The notes: generated by a model not told the origin, from the letters alone. DNA of 43,790 bases from Acidobacteriota bacterium (GCA_003223325.1 QHYS01000044.1:7314-51103); one strand, 5' to 3'; positions 27,191 through 36,475 are shown, counted from the first letter of the stretch. Numbers and translations: made by a program.

Positions 27191-27396
27191 TTATGTCGAT
27201 TTATTTTGCGCGCCTATATAGATGATGTTTGCAGCGTAGAATCGGACCCGAGGATAACGCTCGGAAGTTTCTCTGACCGCATGATCGGATAAGTCAACGC
27301 CCGTTGTCGGCCCGAACTGTGCCAAAACCTCCTGCCCCGCAGCCAAGATGCCTCCGTTGGTCGTAAATATTCCTTTTGAGTTTCGCAGAGATTCAT
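27191..27396 (-). pseudogene. SAM-dependent methyltransferase fragment, frameshifted
   Basis: On the minus strand an ATG at 27396 overlaps the stop of the preceding glycosyltransferase (ATGA). Three frames give pieces of one protein: the start (MNLCETQKEYLRPTEASW), a SAM-loop reading LGCGAGGFG, and VLAQFGPTTGVDLSDHAVRE followed by TSERYPRVRFYAANI, with a stop at 27191. These are motif I, the acidic strand and the post-I region of a class I methyltransferase. The rest of the gene is missing. It was probably the second gene of the minus-strand operon. Confidence 0.7.
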
Positions 27397-28667
27397 GTAT
27401 CCACCTCCCACTTAGCGGATTCAGCTATCAAAGCGTTGTGACTTGCGCCATCGCCGGCGAGCTGTAAATACTTTTCATATGTGTTTTTCCAGGTCAAATT
27501 GTTCCTAATGTAGTCGCGGAACGATGTTGCGATTCGCTGCGCTTTTTCTGGATGCGTAAGAAGGTCGATCATGGCCTCCGCGAGAGCATGCTCGTCGTCG
27601 ACATCCACCAGCCGCCCCGTAACCCCGTCGGAGATCAGTTCACTCGTGCCGGCACTTCGCGTACAGATCACCGGCAAACCAGCTGCACCGGCCTCAATTG
27701 CAGCCAGGGGATGACCTTCCCGACGCGAAGCTAGAACGAAAAGTTGTGCCTGGGCCAGAAATGCGGGGATGCGTTTGTGAGGGACATCTTTGTACATGAA
27801 GACCCGTTCCCCCAACGACAGTGTATCAATTAACTGTCGCGTCCTCTTGAATTCCGGGCCATCCTGCCCCACTATGATCAGACGCACGTTCGGGACGTCT
27901 TTCACGACAAGCGAGAAGGCCTGCACCAGAACATCGTGACCTTTGCGTGTCGAGAACACGCCGACGCTCATGATTGTCGGTCCCGTTTGTGCTGGGGGTA
28001 GCGGTCCCTGATCACGATTGGGAGATGCAAACATTCCAAGGTCGACGCCGTTGTATATCGTTGTGAGTTTATCTGCGACCCTGGGTTCCAGAGTCAGAAG
28101 TTCTGTACCAAGGCTGTTTGACACCACAACAATTCGGTCTGCATGTCGCAGTAGAATCCCCCATAGGTGCCGCTCCAGTCCTGTAGTACACAACGCGTCC
28201 CTGACATCACTATTATGAAACGAAAGCACGATCTTGCCGTCGAATTGGCAGAACCTTTTTAAGGCTAAGAAGGTAAGTGAACTGAGGTCCGGAAAGTGCG
28301 GGTTGATAATCTTTATGTTGTATCGATTGACTATCGACCTTAGCTCCTGACACCTGAAGGGAAGCCGGCAAATGAAGGACAATAGAGCCCGGAGGGGGTA
28401 CCGACCATCCAAAGGGCCCGCGATATCGAGAGCAATTTGTTTTATCGCTTCCGGGACAGGTTCGGAATCTCCTTTCGAATCTCGCGGCGTAATCAACAGG
28501 GGAGAAAACACACCCCCCTCCCTAAGGCAGCGGATGAGGCTCCTCACGACGTGATTCACGCCCCCCGGGGGTTGGACAGACCAGGGCAAAACTAGCAACC
28601 AGCCCGGGGCGGCTTGCCCAGAAGCTTCGTGAAACCCGTTCGGTCTGCCGTTGCCTCTCGAGGGCAC
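27393..28667 (-). CDS. glycosyltransferase family 4
   Basis: About 424 residues if it starts at the GTG at 28667. The frame stays open to 28874, but that part would lie over the divergent flippase gene and lacks family-like sequence. A TTG at 28685 is another option. Motifs are LLVLPWSVQPPGGVNHVVRS, IYNGVDLGMFASPN, IMSVGVFSTRKGHDVLVQAF, LIIVGQDGPEFKR, DVPHKRIPAFLAQAQLFVL and SRREGHPLAAIEAGAAGLPV, with TSELISDGVTGRLV. The enzyme is complete. Its stop overlaps the start of a decayed methyltransferase. Confidence 0.85.
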   Translation of the reverse strand: MPSRGNGRPNGFHEASGQAAPGWLLVLPWSVQPPGGVNHVVRSLIRCLREGGVFSPLLITPRDSKGDSEPVPEAIKQIALDIAGPLDGRYPLRALLSFICRLPFRCQELRSIVNRYNIKIINPHFPDLSSLTFLALKRFCQFDGKIVLSFHNSDVRDALCTTGLERHLWGILLRHADRIVVVSNSLGTELLTLEPRVADKLTTIYNGVDLGMFASPNRDQGPLPPAQTGPTIMSVGVFSTRKGHDVLVQAFSLVVKDVPNVRLIIVGQDGPEFKRTRQLIDTLSLGERVFMYKDVPHKRIPAFLAQAQLFVLASRREGHPLAAIEAGAAGLPVICTRSAGTSELISDGVTGRLVDVDDEHALAEAMIDLLTHPEKAQRIATSFRDYIRNNLTWKNTYEKYLQLAGDGASHNALIAESAKWEVDT

Positions 28668-28772
28668 GCGTAATCCTTCCGTCAAATGGCATCGCAAAGC
28701 CTTACAAGGTATGGCCGAACAGTAGTGCTTTTCTTGAAGCAATTCAAGTCCCCGGACTAGGACAAACGGAAA

Positions 28773-30371
28773 ATGGGTCGGGCTCGCCTCCTGATAAGCG
28801 GGGTCTTCGTGAACTGGACGGCTGTTGCCGTTTCCGGCATGGTTTCTTTCCTGCTCTCTCCATTCGTGGTTCATCGTCTTGGAAATATTGTCTATGGTGT
28901 CTGGGTTCTAGCCAATTCCTCCATCGCTTATATGGGTTTGCTCGACCTGGGGATGCGGGGCGCTGTGGGGTATTTTGTGGCGAAGTATCAGGCCCGAGGA
29001 GACCACCTCGAATCGAGTCGCGCCGTCTCGGCTGCTCTTGGGTTTCGGATCTTGATCAGCCTGTTGGTGGTAACGGCTGGTCTCATTCTTGCGGCACTAG
29101 CGGCCAAAATCTTTCGCATACCTTCCGATATGTGGCAGGCAGCTCAGTGGGCTATCTTCATAACCGGCCTCAACCTGTCTCTAAACCTTATCGTCGGAGT
29201 ATTCGGCGGGGTGCTCACGGCTTTACAGCGCTTCGATTTGGCGAGTGGATTAGTGATCGCTCAGACGTTAATCAGCGCCGCGGGCACTGTATGGGTACTT
29301 GATAGCGGGTATGGGATCGTTTCCCTGGCCGTCATGCACCTGACAGTGTCGCTCGTCATCGGCACTGTGACGATCATTCTCTGCTTTCGAGTTTACCCGG
29401 AACTCCACCTCAGCTTTGGCCTCGCGAACAGAGGCATTCTTCCCGAACTTTGGCGGTATAGCTTTTATCTATTTGTGATCGCAGCCACAAGTCAAATCAT
29501 TTATTATACCGACAATCTAGTTGTGGGCGCGTTCCTGTCTGCCGGTGCAGTGACCCTTTACGCGATCGCCGGGCGGTTTATCGAGTACTTGGGACAGCTT
29601 GTCGCATCGCTCGCTCAGACGTTCATGCCGGCGGCGAGTAACTTGGCTGAACGGAATCAGCGCGATCAGTTGCAGCGGTTGCTGATCCAAGGGACCAGAG
29701 CCGCGCTTTTTGTTTCCCTACCTGTAGGTTGGGTGTTGTTCTTTCGAAGCTTCACTTTCATTGGTTTGTGGATGGGGCCGCAATACGCGCAACCTTCCGG
29801 GCGAATACTTCGGATCTTGCTTCTGTCAACCCTTCCCCATGCTGGCAATCGCGTCGCCGGCAACATCGCCTTTGGTTTGGGTAAAAACAAGCCATTCGCT
29901 CTGTGGCAGTCGTGCGAGGCGGTTGCTAATCTAACCCTGAGCATTTACCTGGTCCGGAAAATCGGACTAGACGGAGTGGCTTGGGGCACAGTGCTCCCTA
30001 GCCTGGTCAGCCAAATTGTGCTATGGCCGCGATATATATCCAAGCTCTTGGACCTGACGGTTTGGAGCTATTTCCGGGAATGTTGGATACGGCCTGCTCT
30101 GGCCTCCGCACCATTTTGCGTTGCGTGCCTTTGGACAGATCATTACTGGAGCGCAACTAGCATGGTCCACTTTTTTCTCCAAATTGCAGCACTGCTGCCT
30201 CTAATACCCCTAGGCATAATCTTATTCTTCTGGAAGGAGGTGAATTGGCAGTTACGGAGCCAGGAAAGTTTTATTCGGCGCACATTGTCAGGCAAGCTGC
30301 ACTCAGATGCGACATCACTGGGGCCCGCTAGTGGCCAAGCGGAGAGACGAGTGGCTGGAGCGATTAAGTAG
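28773..30371 (+). CDS. Wzx-like polysaccharide flippase (MATE/MVF superfamily)
   Basis: 532 residues from the ATG at 28773. There are about 12-14 hydrophobic helices. The N-terminal VFVNWTAVAVSGMVSFLLSP and YGVWVLANSSIAYMGLLDLG match the polysaccharide biosynthesis (PF01943/PF13440) type. It would move polyprenyl-linked repeat units across the inner membrane. It is divergent from the GT4 gene, and the ~100 bases between the two starts (28668-28772) must hold both promoters; none is clearly readable. The last ~30 residues are polar and may be a tail. An IS21 remnant begins within about 20 bases of its stop, so the natural downstream context has been lost. Confidence 0.87.
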   Translation: MGRARLLISGVFVNWTAVAVSGMVSFLLSPFVVHRLGNIVYGVWVLANSSIAYMGLLDLGMRGAVGYFVAKYQARGDHLESSRAVSAALGFRILISLLVVTAGLILAALAAKIFRIPSDMWQAAQWAIFITGLNLSLNLIVGVFGGVLTALQRFDLASGLVIAQTLISAAGTVWVLDSGYGIVSLAVMHLTVSLVIGTVTIILCFRVYPELHLSFGLANRGILPELWRYSFYLFVIAATSQIIYYTDNLVVGAFLSAGAVTLYAIAGRFIEYLGQLVASLAQTFMPAASNLAERNQRDQLQRLLIQGTRAALFVSLPVGWVLFFRSFTFIGLWMGPQYAQPSGRILRILLLSTLPHAGNRVAGNIAFGLGKNKPFALWQSCEAVANLTLSIYLVRKIGLDGVAWGTVLPSLVSQIVLWPRYISKLLDLTVWSYFRECWIRPALASAPFCVACLWTDHYWSATSMVHFFLQIAALLPLIPLGIILFFWKEVNWQLRSQESFIRRTLSGKLHSDATSLGPASGQAERRVAGAIK

Positions 30372-30384
30372 CCTCCGGGAGGAG

Positions 30385-30800
30385 TTTGGACGCCCTCCAG
30401 TATCTCCAGGGAGCCCGCGAAACTTGTATGGTCGACAACACGCACGTAGTGGTGTTGAAGGGCACGGGCCGGGACATGGTGCCGGTGCCGAAGAGGTCTT
30501 CGCCGACCGCTACGGATTCCGCGTCTAAGCTCATGAGAAAGGAGACGCCAATCGCTCGGCTGGCGTCGAGAGAAGCTTCCTCTGGCGCCTGGCGGTTCTT
30601 CTCAGTCCCGAAATCTGCGGCCGGCCAACCAGTGGTGCGATAAGGTTAATGCCAGGTTCTGCGACGATCTCAAGGCCAGTCCGCGCGAGTTGGTTCGCCA
30701 TCGAGCAGCCCCACCTGAAATCCCTGCCGATGTGGGTCCATCTTCTCCACCTGAGAAGCTGGGAACGAAGGGGAAACTGCGATTGCCAGTTTCACGCTCG
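30385..30800 (+). pseudogene. IS21-family transposase (IstA-like) remnant
   Basis: Shifting plus-strand frames read LQGARETCMVDNTHVVVLKG with GTGRDMVPVP, EEVFADRYGFRV, a stop, AHEKGDANRSAGVERSF, then NQWCDKVNARFCDDLKASPR, and QPHLKSLPMWV. These are consecutive blocks of IstA integrase/transposase proteins, with frameshifts and a stop codon. The N-terminal helix-turn-helix and the IstB partner are missing. The remnant fills nearly all the space between the flippase and the convergent lipoprotein gene. Confidence 0.85.
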
Positions 30801-30828
30801 GCCTCCCTCCCACAATGTTTGTTAGTTA

Positions 30829-32874
30829 CTATTGGGGTGTTATCTGTAGAGATGATACAACACCGATGTTACCCGTGGGCATATCCCAAATGACGAAGGA
30901 CAACTTGTTGTCGCTGCCTACGGTCACTGTGGCTGTAAACGTGTAAGGCTTGTGGTTGCCTCCAGCATCAGCAAGCAAGTCTACATTGTCAGCTAGAATT
31001 TGTCCTTGTGCTCCCAATTTCACGACAACCGGCCCAAGCCCGAAATTCGTCCCCAGTCTGTACGTGATCTGGTAGGTGCCAGCGGGCACCCTGAAATCCA
31101 TGTGTATGTCGTTGAATCTATACATCATGTAGGACCACAATTGACTGTCGGTAATGTTGGGGAACGATGGATCAAAATTGCAGCAGCCTAGGTCGTCTTC
31201 AATGTTGGAAACTCCAGTTCTGCTTGTCCAGGTATGACCGGATGAATCGACATAGTCTGCGTTGGAAGATGGCATGACGCGGATAGAGCCAGTTGGGAAT
31301 ATCGTGATGGTCATCGAAGCCGCAACCGATGAGTTCACGACACTGGTTGCGGTCACGGTTGTGGTTGTCGGCGACGCTATGCTTGACGGAGCCGTGTACA
31401 GCCCTCCGCTCGTCAGCGTGCCGACCGACGGACTCATGGACCACGTGACACTCCCGATGTTGACAAAGGCCGTGAACTGTTGGGCTGGTGTGCCTGCTTG
31501 GATGTAGAGCACATTGTCCGGCAGATTGACCGCCACGCCCTGAAGGACCAAGTCCACGCTCTTTGTGGTTGAGTCAGAAGTAGGGGTGAAGGTTACGATC
31601 TCCCGGTTTCTGGTAGTCAAACCGGACCTAGGAGAGACCATCAAGCTGGATTCGTCGACCCACTCCATGTTGCTGGCCAAATGAGCATTAGCCACCTCCC
31701 GGAAGGCGTTGACGTAATTGGCGGGCCATCTGCTGCGCTCCAGGCTGATCGGCCAACTGTTCCCTCCATCCGCATTGATGATTCCGTACTGCTTAAGCTG
31801 AGTCATGAGAATCTGGGCGATTGCTGAGTAAGAAGAGATGTCAAAGCTCGCCTTCAATCGCGCACGCGCTCCGAACGGAAGAAATGATCCGTCACTTGCA
31901 AACGTCGTCGCAGGCCAAAGGTTGCAACTGCACTCAAGGCCTAGGCCAAAAGTAACCCGGAGGGCGTGATTGATAGTTCCACCAGTAGCCACGGCCTGTT
32001 CTAGCTCCTGTTGGCCGATTTGAAGGGGCATGAGTAGGAGGCCTGCGGCATCAGTGCTGGATGCTGGCAAGTCATAAGAATAGCTAAGATACTTGACTCC
32101 GCTTTGCGAGTTGCATGCGGGGCAACTGCCGTTCAAGCCTACCGCATAATATTGGTAAAACTCTTCAAACTCCCCTGTGCTTGTGTCGATCGCCTCCAGG
32201 TGATGATCCGGCCGCGAATTTGTTTGTGCACTGAACCATCCGGATTCAATCGTGGCCGTTGGAAAGCTGGGAACCTCGAATTGTCCGTTACTTCCTGGGG
32301 TGTAGTAGAAGACCATGTTCTGCTTTGGCGTTGGCGTTAGCGTTGGCGTTATGTAGTTGGTTGGAAAATCGTATGAATAGCTTGGCCCTGCATTGGGCCC
32401 AAGCATGGTCTGCCAAGTCGAATTGTTCGAGTTCAAGGGTAGGGAGTCGATTCGCGTGTTGTAGATGTGGTTGTTCGGCAGCAGCTGGAAGCCTCCATAA
32501 GAATGCTGCGCCGTGACAGTGGCAGGCGCGGTATAGAGTCCGGTGCTGGCATTGATGCTTCCCTTACAGGTGGTGGCCGCCCCAGCCGAGTCCGTTCCCG
32601 AGCATGACCAGGTGCCCGGCGCGTCTGCACTAAACTGGAAGGTGGTTCCCTGATTGACTGCCGGAGGAGTCGAATTAGTTGTGATGTCCTGACCAGAAGC
32701 CGGGGGCCTGGTGCCGGGCTGGGAAACCGCCGGAACGGCCCTAGTCGCTGAACCGACGCATCCTGACAGGGTGACGGTTCCCACTAAAACGATAACTAAC
32801 ATACCGAAAGCAAGTAATTTACCATCACCTGGAGCGTTGCTGTAGCAGCCGTGGCTAGGCGCAAGAGTACTCAT
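30829..32874 (-). CDS. secreted lipoprotein, paralogue of the 1358-residue protein, malectin-like end
   Basis: 681 residues from the ATG at 32874. A hydrophobic segment (LLAFGMLVIVLVGTVTLSGC) ends in a lipobox LSGC, C39, so it is predicted to be lipid-anchored. Residues ~60-110 form an Ig-like unit ending GSINASTGLYTAP. The ~110-470 module has LLPNNHIYNTRIDSLP, INHALRVTFGLGLECSCNLW, QYGIINADGGN and DESSLMVS. A second Ig-like unit (GTLTSGGLYTAP) and a malectin-like end (IRVMPSSNADYVDSSGHTW) follow. It aligns in order with residues ~570-1358 of the plus-strand protein at 4187, but lacks that protein's two insertions. Likely a surface glycan-binding or carbohydrate-active protein. An imperfect TTGGCG tandem repeat (32324-32350) encodes Thr-Leu-Thr-Pro. 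Confidence 0.85.
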   Translation of the reverse strand: MSTLAPSHGCYSNAPGDGKLLAFGMLVIVLVGTVTLSGCVGSATRAVPAVSQPGTRPPASGQDITTNSTPPAVNQGTTFQFSADAPGTWSCSGTDSAGAATTCKGSINASTGLYTAPATVTAQHSYGGFQLLPNNHIYNTRIDSLPLNSNNSTWQTMLGPNAGPSYSYDFPTNYITPTLTPTPKQNMVFYYTPGSNGQFEVPSFPTATIESGWFSAQTNSRPDHHLEAIDTSTGEFEEFYQYYAVGLNGSCPACNSQSGVKYLSYSYDLPASSTDAAGLLLMPLQIGQQELEQAVATGGTINHALRVTFGLGLECSCNLWPATTFASDGSFLPFGARARLKASFDISSYSAIAQILMTQLKQYGIINADGGNSWPISLERSRWPANYVNAFREVANAHLASNMEWVDESSLMVSPRSGLTTRNREIVTFTPTSDSTTKSVDLVLQGVAVNLPDNVLYIQAGTPAQQFTAFVNIGSVTWSMSPSVGTLTSGGLYTAPSSIASPTTTTVTATSVVNSSVAASMTITIFPTGSIRVMPSSNADYVDSSGHTWTSRTGVSNIEDDLGCCNFDPSFPNITDSQLWSYMMYRFNDIHMDFRVPAGTYQITYRLGTNFGLGPVVVKLGAQGQILADNVDLLADAGGNHKPYTFTATVTVGSDNKLSFVIWDMPTGNIGVVSSLQITPQ

Positions 32875-32899
32875 AAATACGGGCAGCTTACGCCCCGCG

Positions 32900-33284
32900 C
32901 AAGATGGCCTAAACTGGTCAGAGGGACAGGTGTTGACCGAAGCGTCACGTTAACCGTGGCCACGCGGCCGGAGGGGTTGCATCTCCTGCAGGCCGGTCGT
33001 CACGCACATAGGTCCAACAGGCGTCCCAGCTTGGTTCTTCCCACCGGGCGCCAGCACCGCAACTGGCTGCAACTGCTCGATCTGCCCCTCCACCTTCTCC
33101 GACTTGCGCCCGAACAGCATCCGCCGCAGCTTGCGATGAGCAGCTTCAACTGCTCGATCTCCGCCTCGCGTGAAGACAACTGCTCGCGCTCGAAAAGAAT
33201 CTGCTCGTGCTCGGAGAGGATTAGCGTTCTCAGTGCGGCGGAATCGAGTGTGTCCAGATCAGGAAAGGCTGCACGCCATGTCAT
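32900..33284 (-). pseudogene. IS66-family transposase (TnpC) remnant with internal deletion
   Basis: The minus-strand start at 33284 reads MTWRAAFPDLDTLDSAALRT, then REAEIEQLKLLIA. A shifted frame continues RKLRRMLFGRKSEKVEGQIE, the N-terminal signature of IS66 TnpC. A third frame then gives WTYVRDDRPAGDATPPAAW, which normally lies hundreds of residues later in the catalytic domain. The middle of the gene is therefore deleted. The element ends are not clear. Confidence 0.85.
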
Positions 33285-33705
33285 CGTGAGCCCAGTATGC
33301 CAGAAACTTTTTCACCCGCAAGAAAAATGCGCGCGAAAAATAGAAAAACAGCAAAGAAAATTGCGCAATCGAAAAACGGCGGTAGCGCACACCGCCATTT
33401 GCGGCGCATAGTGCGTACCGGATTGCCGCCAGTCGATCCATGGGAGCCCCACCACGACGAGTCCGACGATCGCTTCGACCTCGTGGGTGGCAGTTTCTTA
33501 GCTCACATCTACAAATCCTTGATGACAGCTGGCCCCCGAACGTTCTTTGCCCATACTGCTCCGCAGTCAAGTCACTAAGAAAAAGGCGTTAAGCCAGAGC
33601 TCATCGGATGCGACAGTTTAGAGGATCAATTGCTAAAATACTTAAGCTGCACGTAACTTGTAGGGAAATTCCTCCTAAAGAAGCGATCGATATAGGGAGA
33701 CTGGA
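33285..33705. other. intergenic stretch between the IS66 remnant and a secreted-protein gene
   Basis: No gene is recognised in these 420 bases. It is partly very A-rich (33310-33380) and may be the flank of the former IS66 element. Near the end, AGGGAG at 33692-33697 lies eight bases before the TTG at 33706 and decides that start. No sigma-70 promoter can be named with confidence. Confidence 0.4.
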
Positions 33706-34908
33706 TTGGGGAAGATTCCAGTTCTGCTGCTGATTTTCGGCGCATTCTTTTCTGCTCTACCCGAAAGGGCTCGGGCGGATTCAGTGATCGTTGGCGCGCT
33801 CGTCTTTAACGTGGAGTCTTTTGGCTCGCCTGGAACTACGAATTTTGAGATTGATAATTTTACGGGATCTAACAACCTCGGCGTCTTTCCCGTCTCTGAC
33901 AATTTGGTTTTCTTGAATGCAAACCTTGCTCTCACTTGCGGTAACGCTACCTGTGTTACTGACTTAGGTGGAAGCTCCGCAGCCTTTGTACTTGGGGACA
34001 TCGCCCCTCCTTCGGCCACGTCTCAGGCATTCTCCGCCTTCGATGAATTTTCCCAAGCGGTTTTTACCGCGAACTTCAACCTAACCAGTCTTGCCCTCAC
34101 CGATGGCACCACCTTCGAGGGTTCTCCCTCGGTCTCCTTTACACTGCTTCCGTCGTCGGGCCAGTTTCTTGTGGCAGGAGTCGATCAGGGCACGATAAGT
34201 GACTCGGCCCCGGTTCACGGAGGGGATCATTACGCCGGAAAATTCCCGGAAGATGGCTCGGGATTCGCCGATGTGGGGGGCCATTTCCTTCCCTACGACG
34301 TGGGGAACTTCGACTTCTCCAGCAAGCCTGGGCTGACGAAGTGCGACCAAGAGGAGGCGATCTACTCTCTGAATCAAAACGTACTCAATGCGAGACCGAC
34401 CACAGCGGAAAAGGAACTGATTGCGGGGTGGTACGCCAACAACAACGGTAGCCGATGCTCCAATGTTGTGCACGTGCTCGACGAGTTCTTTGTACCGAAA
34501 AGCTGCCAGGACGCTCAAAGTCAGAATCCCCAGGTAGATATAGTCGGCTTTTACCAGAAGGCGAACTCACGCAGCTGCCGTACTTGTCACGTGGCGATGA
34601 TCGAGGGCTACAATTTCGACCACTACGCAAATCTGACGAGCGCTAACACCGACAGATTCGCAATTGTTGGCTTCGATAACGGCATCAATATCTGCGGCGG
34701 GAGTCTTCACTTTCAGCGAGACCACATGATGCCGAATTCACTGGTGACGTTCAATAGATTTTGGTTGTCGGCCGACCCTAACGCTAACATTACGCCTCTG
34801 CCGAACCAGCTCGAGCTAACCAGCAACTTTTTCCTGGCGACCAGCGGCGGCTTCGGCAGCTTCAACGCCAATCCCCCGTGCCCTACGCCTGCCGGAACAA
34901 CCCCATGA
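33706..34908 (+). CDS. chimeric secreted protein: PEP-CTERM-like N-part fused to a cytochrome c-like C-part
   Basis: 400 residues from a TTG start with an AGGGAG ribosome site. Residues 1-24 are a signal peptide ending RARA. Residues ~25-165 read like a PEP-CTERM-type ectodomain (NFEIDNFTGSNNLGVFPVSD, LPSSGQFLVAGVDQGTIS). At ~165 the sequence switches to GNFDFSSKPGLTKCDQEEAI, LNARPTTAEKELIAGWYANN and SCRTCHVAMIEG. The last contains a CxxCH heme-binding motif, a pattern found in cytochrome c-like secreted proteins. No C-terminal PEP-CTERM anchor is present. Either a gene fusion or a rearrangement made this protein. Confidence 0.65.
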   Translation: MGKIPVLLLIFGAFFSALPERARADSVIVGALVFNVESFGSPGTTNFEIDNFTGSNNLGVFPVSDNLVFLNANLALTCGNATCVTDLGGSSAAFVLGDIAPPSATSQAFSAFDEFSQAVFTANFNLTSLALTDGTTFEGSPSVSFTLLPSSGQFLVAGVDQGTISDSAPVHGGDHYAGKFPEDGSGFADVGGHFLPYDVGNFDFSSKPGLTKCDQEEAIYSLNQNVLNARPTTAEKELIAGWYANNNGSRCSNVVHVLDEFFVPKSCQDAQSQNPQVDIVGFYQKANSRSCRTCHVAMIEGYNFDHYANLTSANTDRFAIVGFDNGINICGGSLHFQRDHMMPNSLVTFNRFWLSADPNANITPLPNQLELTSNFFLATSGGFGSFNANPPCPTPAGTTP

Positions 34909-35233
34909 GGCCGTTAAATCCGGGCGTTCACTCACAGAAATGTTCCCGGAGTGCTCGACTGGAAGTTCTTGAGGGACCGATCGCCGCCCGAGGAGTATAG
35001 AGGCCAGATCTATACGGGCCTGCAGCAATTCTAGAAAACGTTGGATATTCTAGATCACGGGCAAGCTCTACGCTAAATGGTCGGCGCCGACCTTTTTCTA
35101 ACAGACTTGGTTTCACTTCCTTGGAAGATATCTCGGGTACGTTTCAAGATGCCCTTCGGCCCCGTGCTTGCTAGAAATGGCACACAGTGTGTGGTCTGCC
35201 TAAGAGTGGGCGGGTGCACGGGGCTACTTGTTC
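34909..35233. other. intergenic stretch with a possible coding scrap
   Basis: About 325 bases. A short plus-strand frame (about 34940-35033) reads DWKFLRDRSPPEEYRGQIYT and ends at a stop. It may be the end of a lost gene, but the family is not recognised. ATTCTAGA-type words occur twice near 35030-35055. No clear promoter or terminator was found. Confidence 0.3.
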
Positions 35234-36475
35234 ATGAGCACGATGGCGCAAACGGCGACGAGAGCAACTCAGTTGGAGCTCTCTCTGTCCGAGGGCCTGG
35301 TGATCCCCGGTCTGACGCAGTTGAGTGTCATCGTACCCGTTCTTAACGCGCCCGAGGCTTTACGGCGTGCGCTCGAAGCGCTAGCCACCTCGACCTTCCG
35401 GGAGTTCGAGGTGATCGTGGTGGACGATTGCTCGCGAGACAACGCCGCTGCCGGGATTGCAGGGTCCTTCGGGAATCACTATCTGCGCACCGCGCACCGG
35501 ATAGGGCCAGCCGGAGCGCGCAACTTCGGCGTGCGCCACGCACGGGCTCCGGTGGTTGTCTTTGCGGATGCAGACGTGGAGTTTCGCCCGGATGCACTCG
35601 GTCTTATTGCAGCGCAATTCGAAGCGGACACACAGCTCGCAGCAGTCTTCGGCTCCTACGACGATTCGCCAGGGTGCTCGGACTTCCTTTCCCAGTATAA
35701 AAATCTGTTCCACCACTATGTCCACCAGGTCTCTGGTGAAGGGGCGGTAACCTTCTGGGCTGGCTGTGGCGCGATCCGCAAGGACATCTTCAACGAATTG
35801 GGCGGATTCGATGAAAACCGGTACCAGGAGCCTTCGATCGAAGACATCGAATTGGGCTTCCGTCTCACGCAGGCAGGATGGAAGATACGCCTGCTGAGAG
35901 AGTTGCAGGTCAAGCATTGGAAAAAGTGGACCCTGCTGAACCTTTTGCACTCTGACATCTTTCGCCGGGCCACACCGTGGGCCCGCCTGATCCTTTCCAC
36001 CCGCCAGATGCCGCGAGACCTCAACCTTTCCTACTCCTCCCGGTTGAGCGCCGTCGTGGTAGGCGTGTCTGTTGTGCTGGGGGCGGCGATCCCGTTGAGC
36101 GCGGCGCGTCTATTCCCGCGAATCGGCTCCGGCTGGTTACTTGCCTCGATCGGGCTGGCCATACTCCTTCTGCTGATCCTGAATCGCGGCCTGTATGGTT
36201 TCTTTTGGCGAAAGCACGGATGGCGCTTTACCGCCGCGGCGTTGCTCATGCACTGGTTTTACTACCTGTACTGCGGCGTCGTGTTCGTTTGCTGCGCTGC
36301 GGATCACCTTTTTCGGCGACACCCCAGCGCTAAGAGTCTTCACGCGAGGTTGGCAGATCCAGAACGCCGGTTCGGAGAGGGTGTGGTGGTTGGCGGGTGC
36401 GTAGAGGGGTTCGCTGGCCTAGATACACGAGGAACGGCGGCGCCGTCGCGGGAAACAAAAGATGTCTGCATTTAG
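35234..36475 (+). CDS. glycosyltransferase family 2 with C-terminal membrane helices
   Basis: 413 residues from the ATG at 35234. The GT-A core shows LSVIVPVLNAPEALRRALEA, FEVIVVDDCSRD, VVFADADVEFRPDAL (the DxD metal site), WAGCGAIRKDIFNELGGFDE, and EPSIEDIELGFRLTQAGWKI with the ED catalytic base. After residue ~270, two to three hydrophobic helices (VVGVSVVLGAAIPL, WLLASIGLAILLLLIL, AAALLMHWFYYLYCGVVFVC) anchor it to the membrane. It is the first gene of a three-gene plus-strand unit and overlaps the next by 14 bases. Confidence 0.9.
   Translation: MSTMAQTATRATQLELSLSEGLVIPGLTQLSVIVPVLNAPEALRRALEALATSTFREFEVIVVDDCSRDNAAAGIAGSFGNHYLRTAHRIGPAGARNFGVRHARAPVVVFADADVEFRPDALGLIAAQFEADTQLAAVFGSYDDSPGCSDFLSQYKNLFHHYVHQVSGEGAVTFWAGCGAIRKDIFNELGGFDENRYQEPSIEDIELGFRLTQAGWKIRLLRELQVKHWKKWTLLNLLHSDIFRRATPWARLILSTRQMPRDLNLSYSSRLSAVVVGVSVVLGAAIPLSAARLFPRIGSGWLLASIGLAILLLLILNRGLYGFFWRKHGWRFTAAALLMHWFYYLYCGVVFVCCAADHLFRRHPSAKSLHARLADPERRFGEGVVVGGCVEGFAGLDTRGTAAPSRETKDVCI

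Noticed and set aside
28668-28874. N-terminal extension of the minus-strand GT4
   Set aside because: It overlaps the start of the divergent flippase and lacks GT4-like sequence. A GTG or TTG near 28667-28685 fits better.
32324-32350. TTGGCG tandem repeat considered as a CRISPR-like or regulatory repeat
   Set aside because: It is a short imperfect hexamer run inside the lipoprotein gene and simply encodes a Thr-Pro-rich linker.
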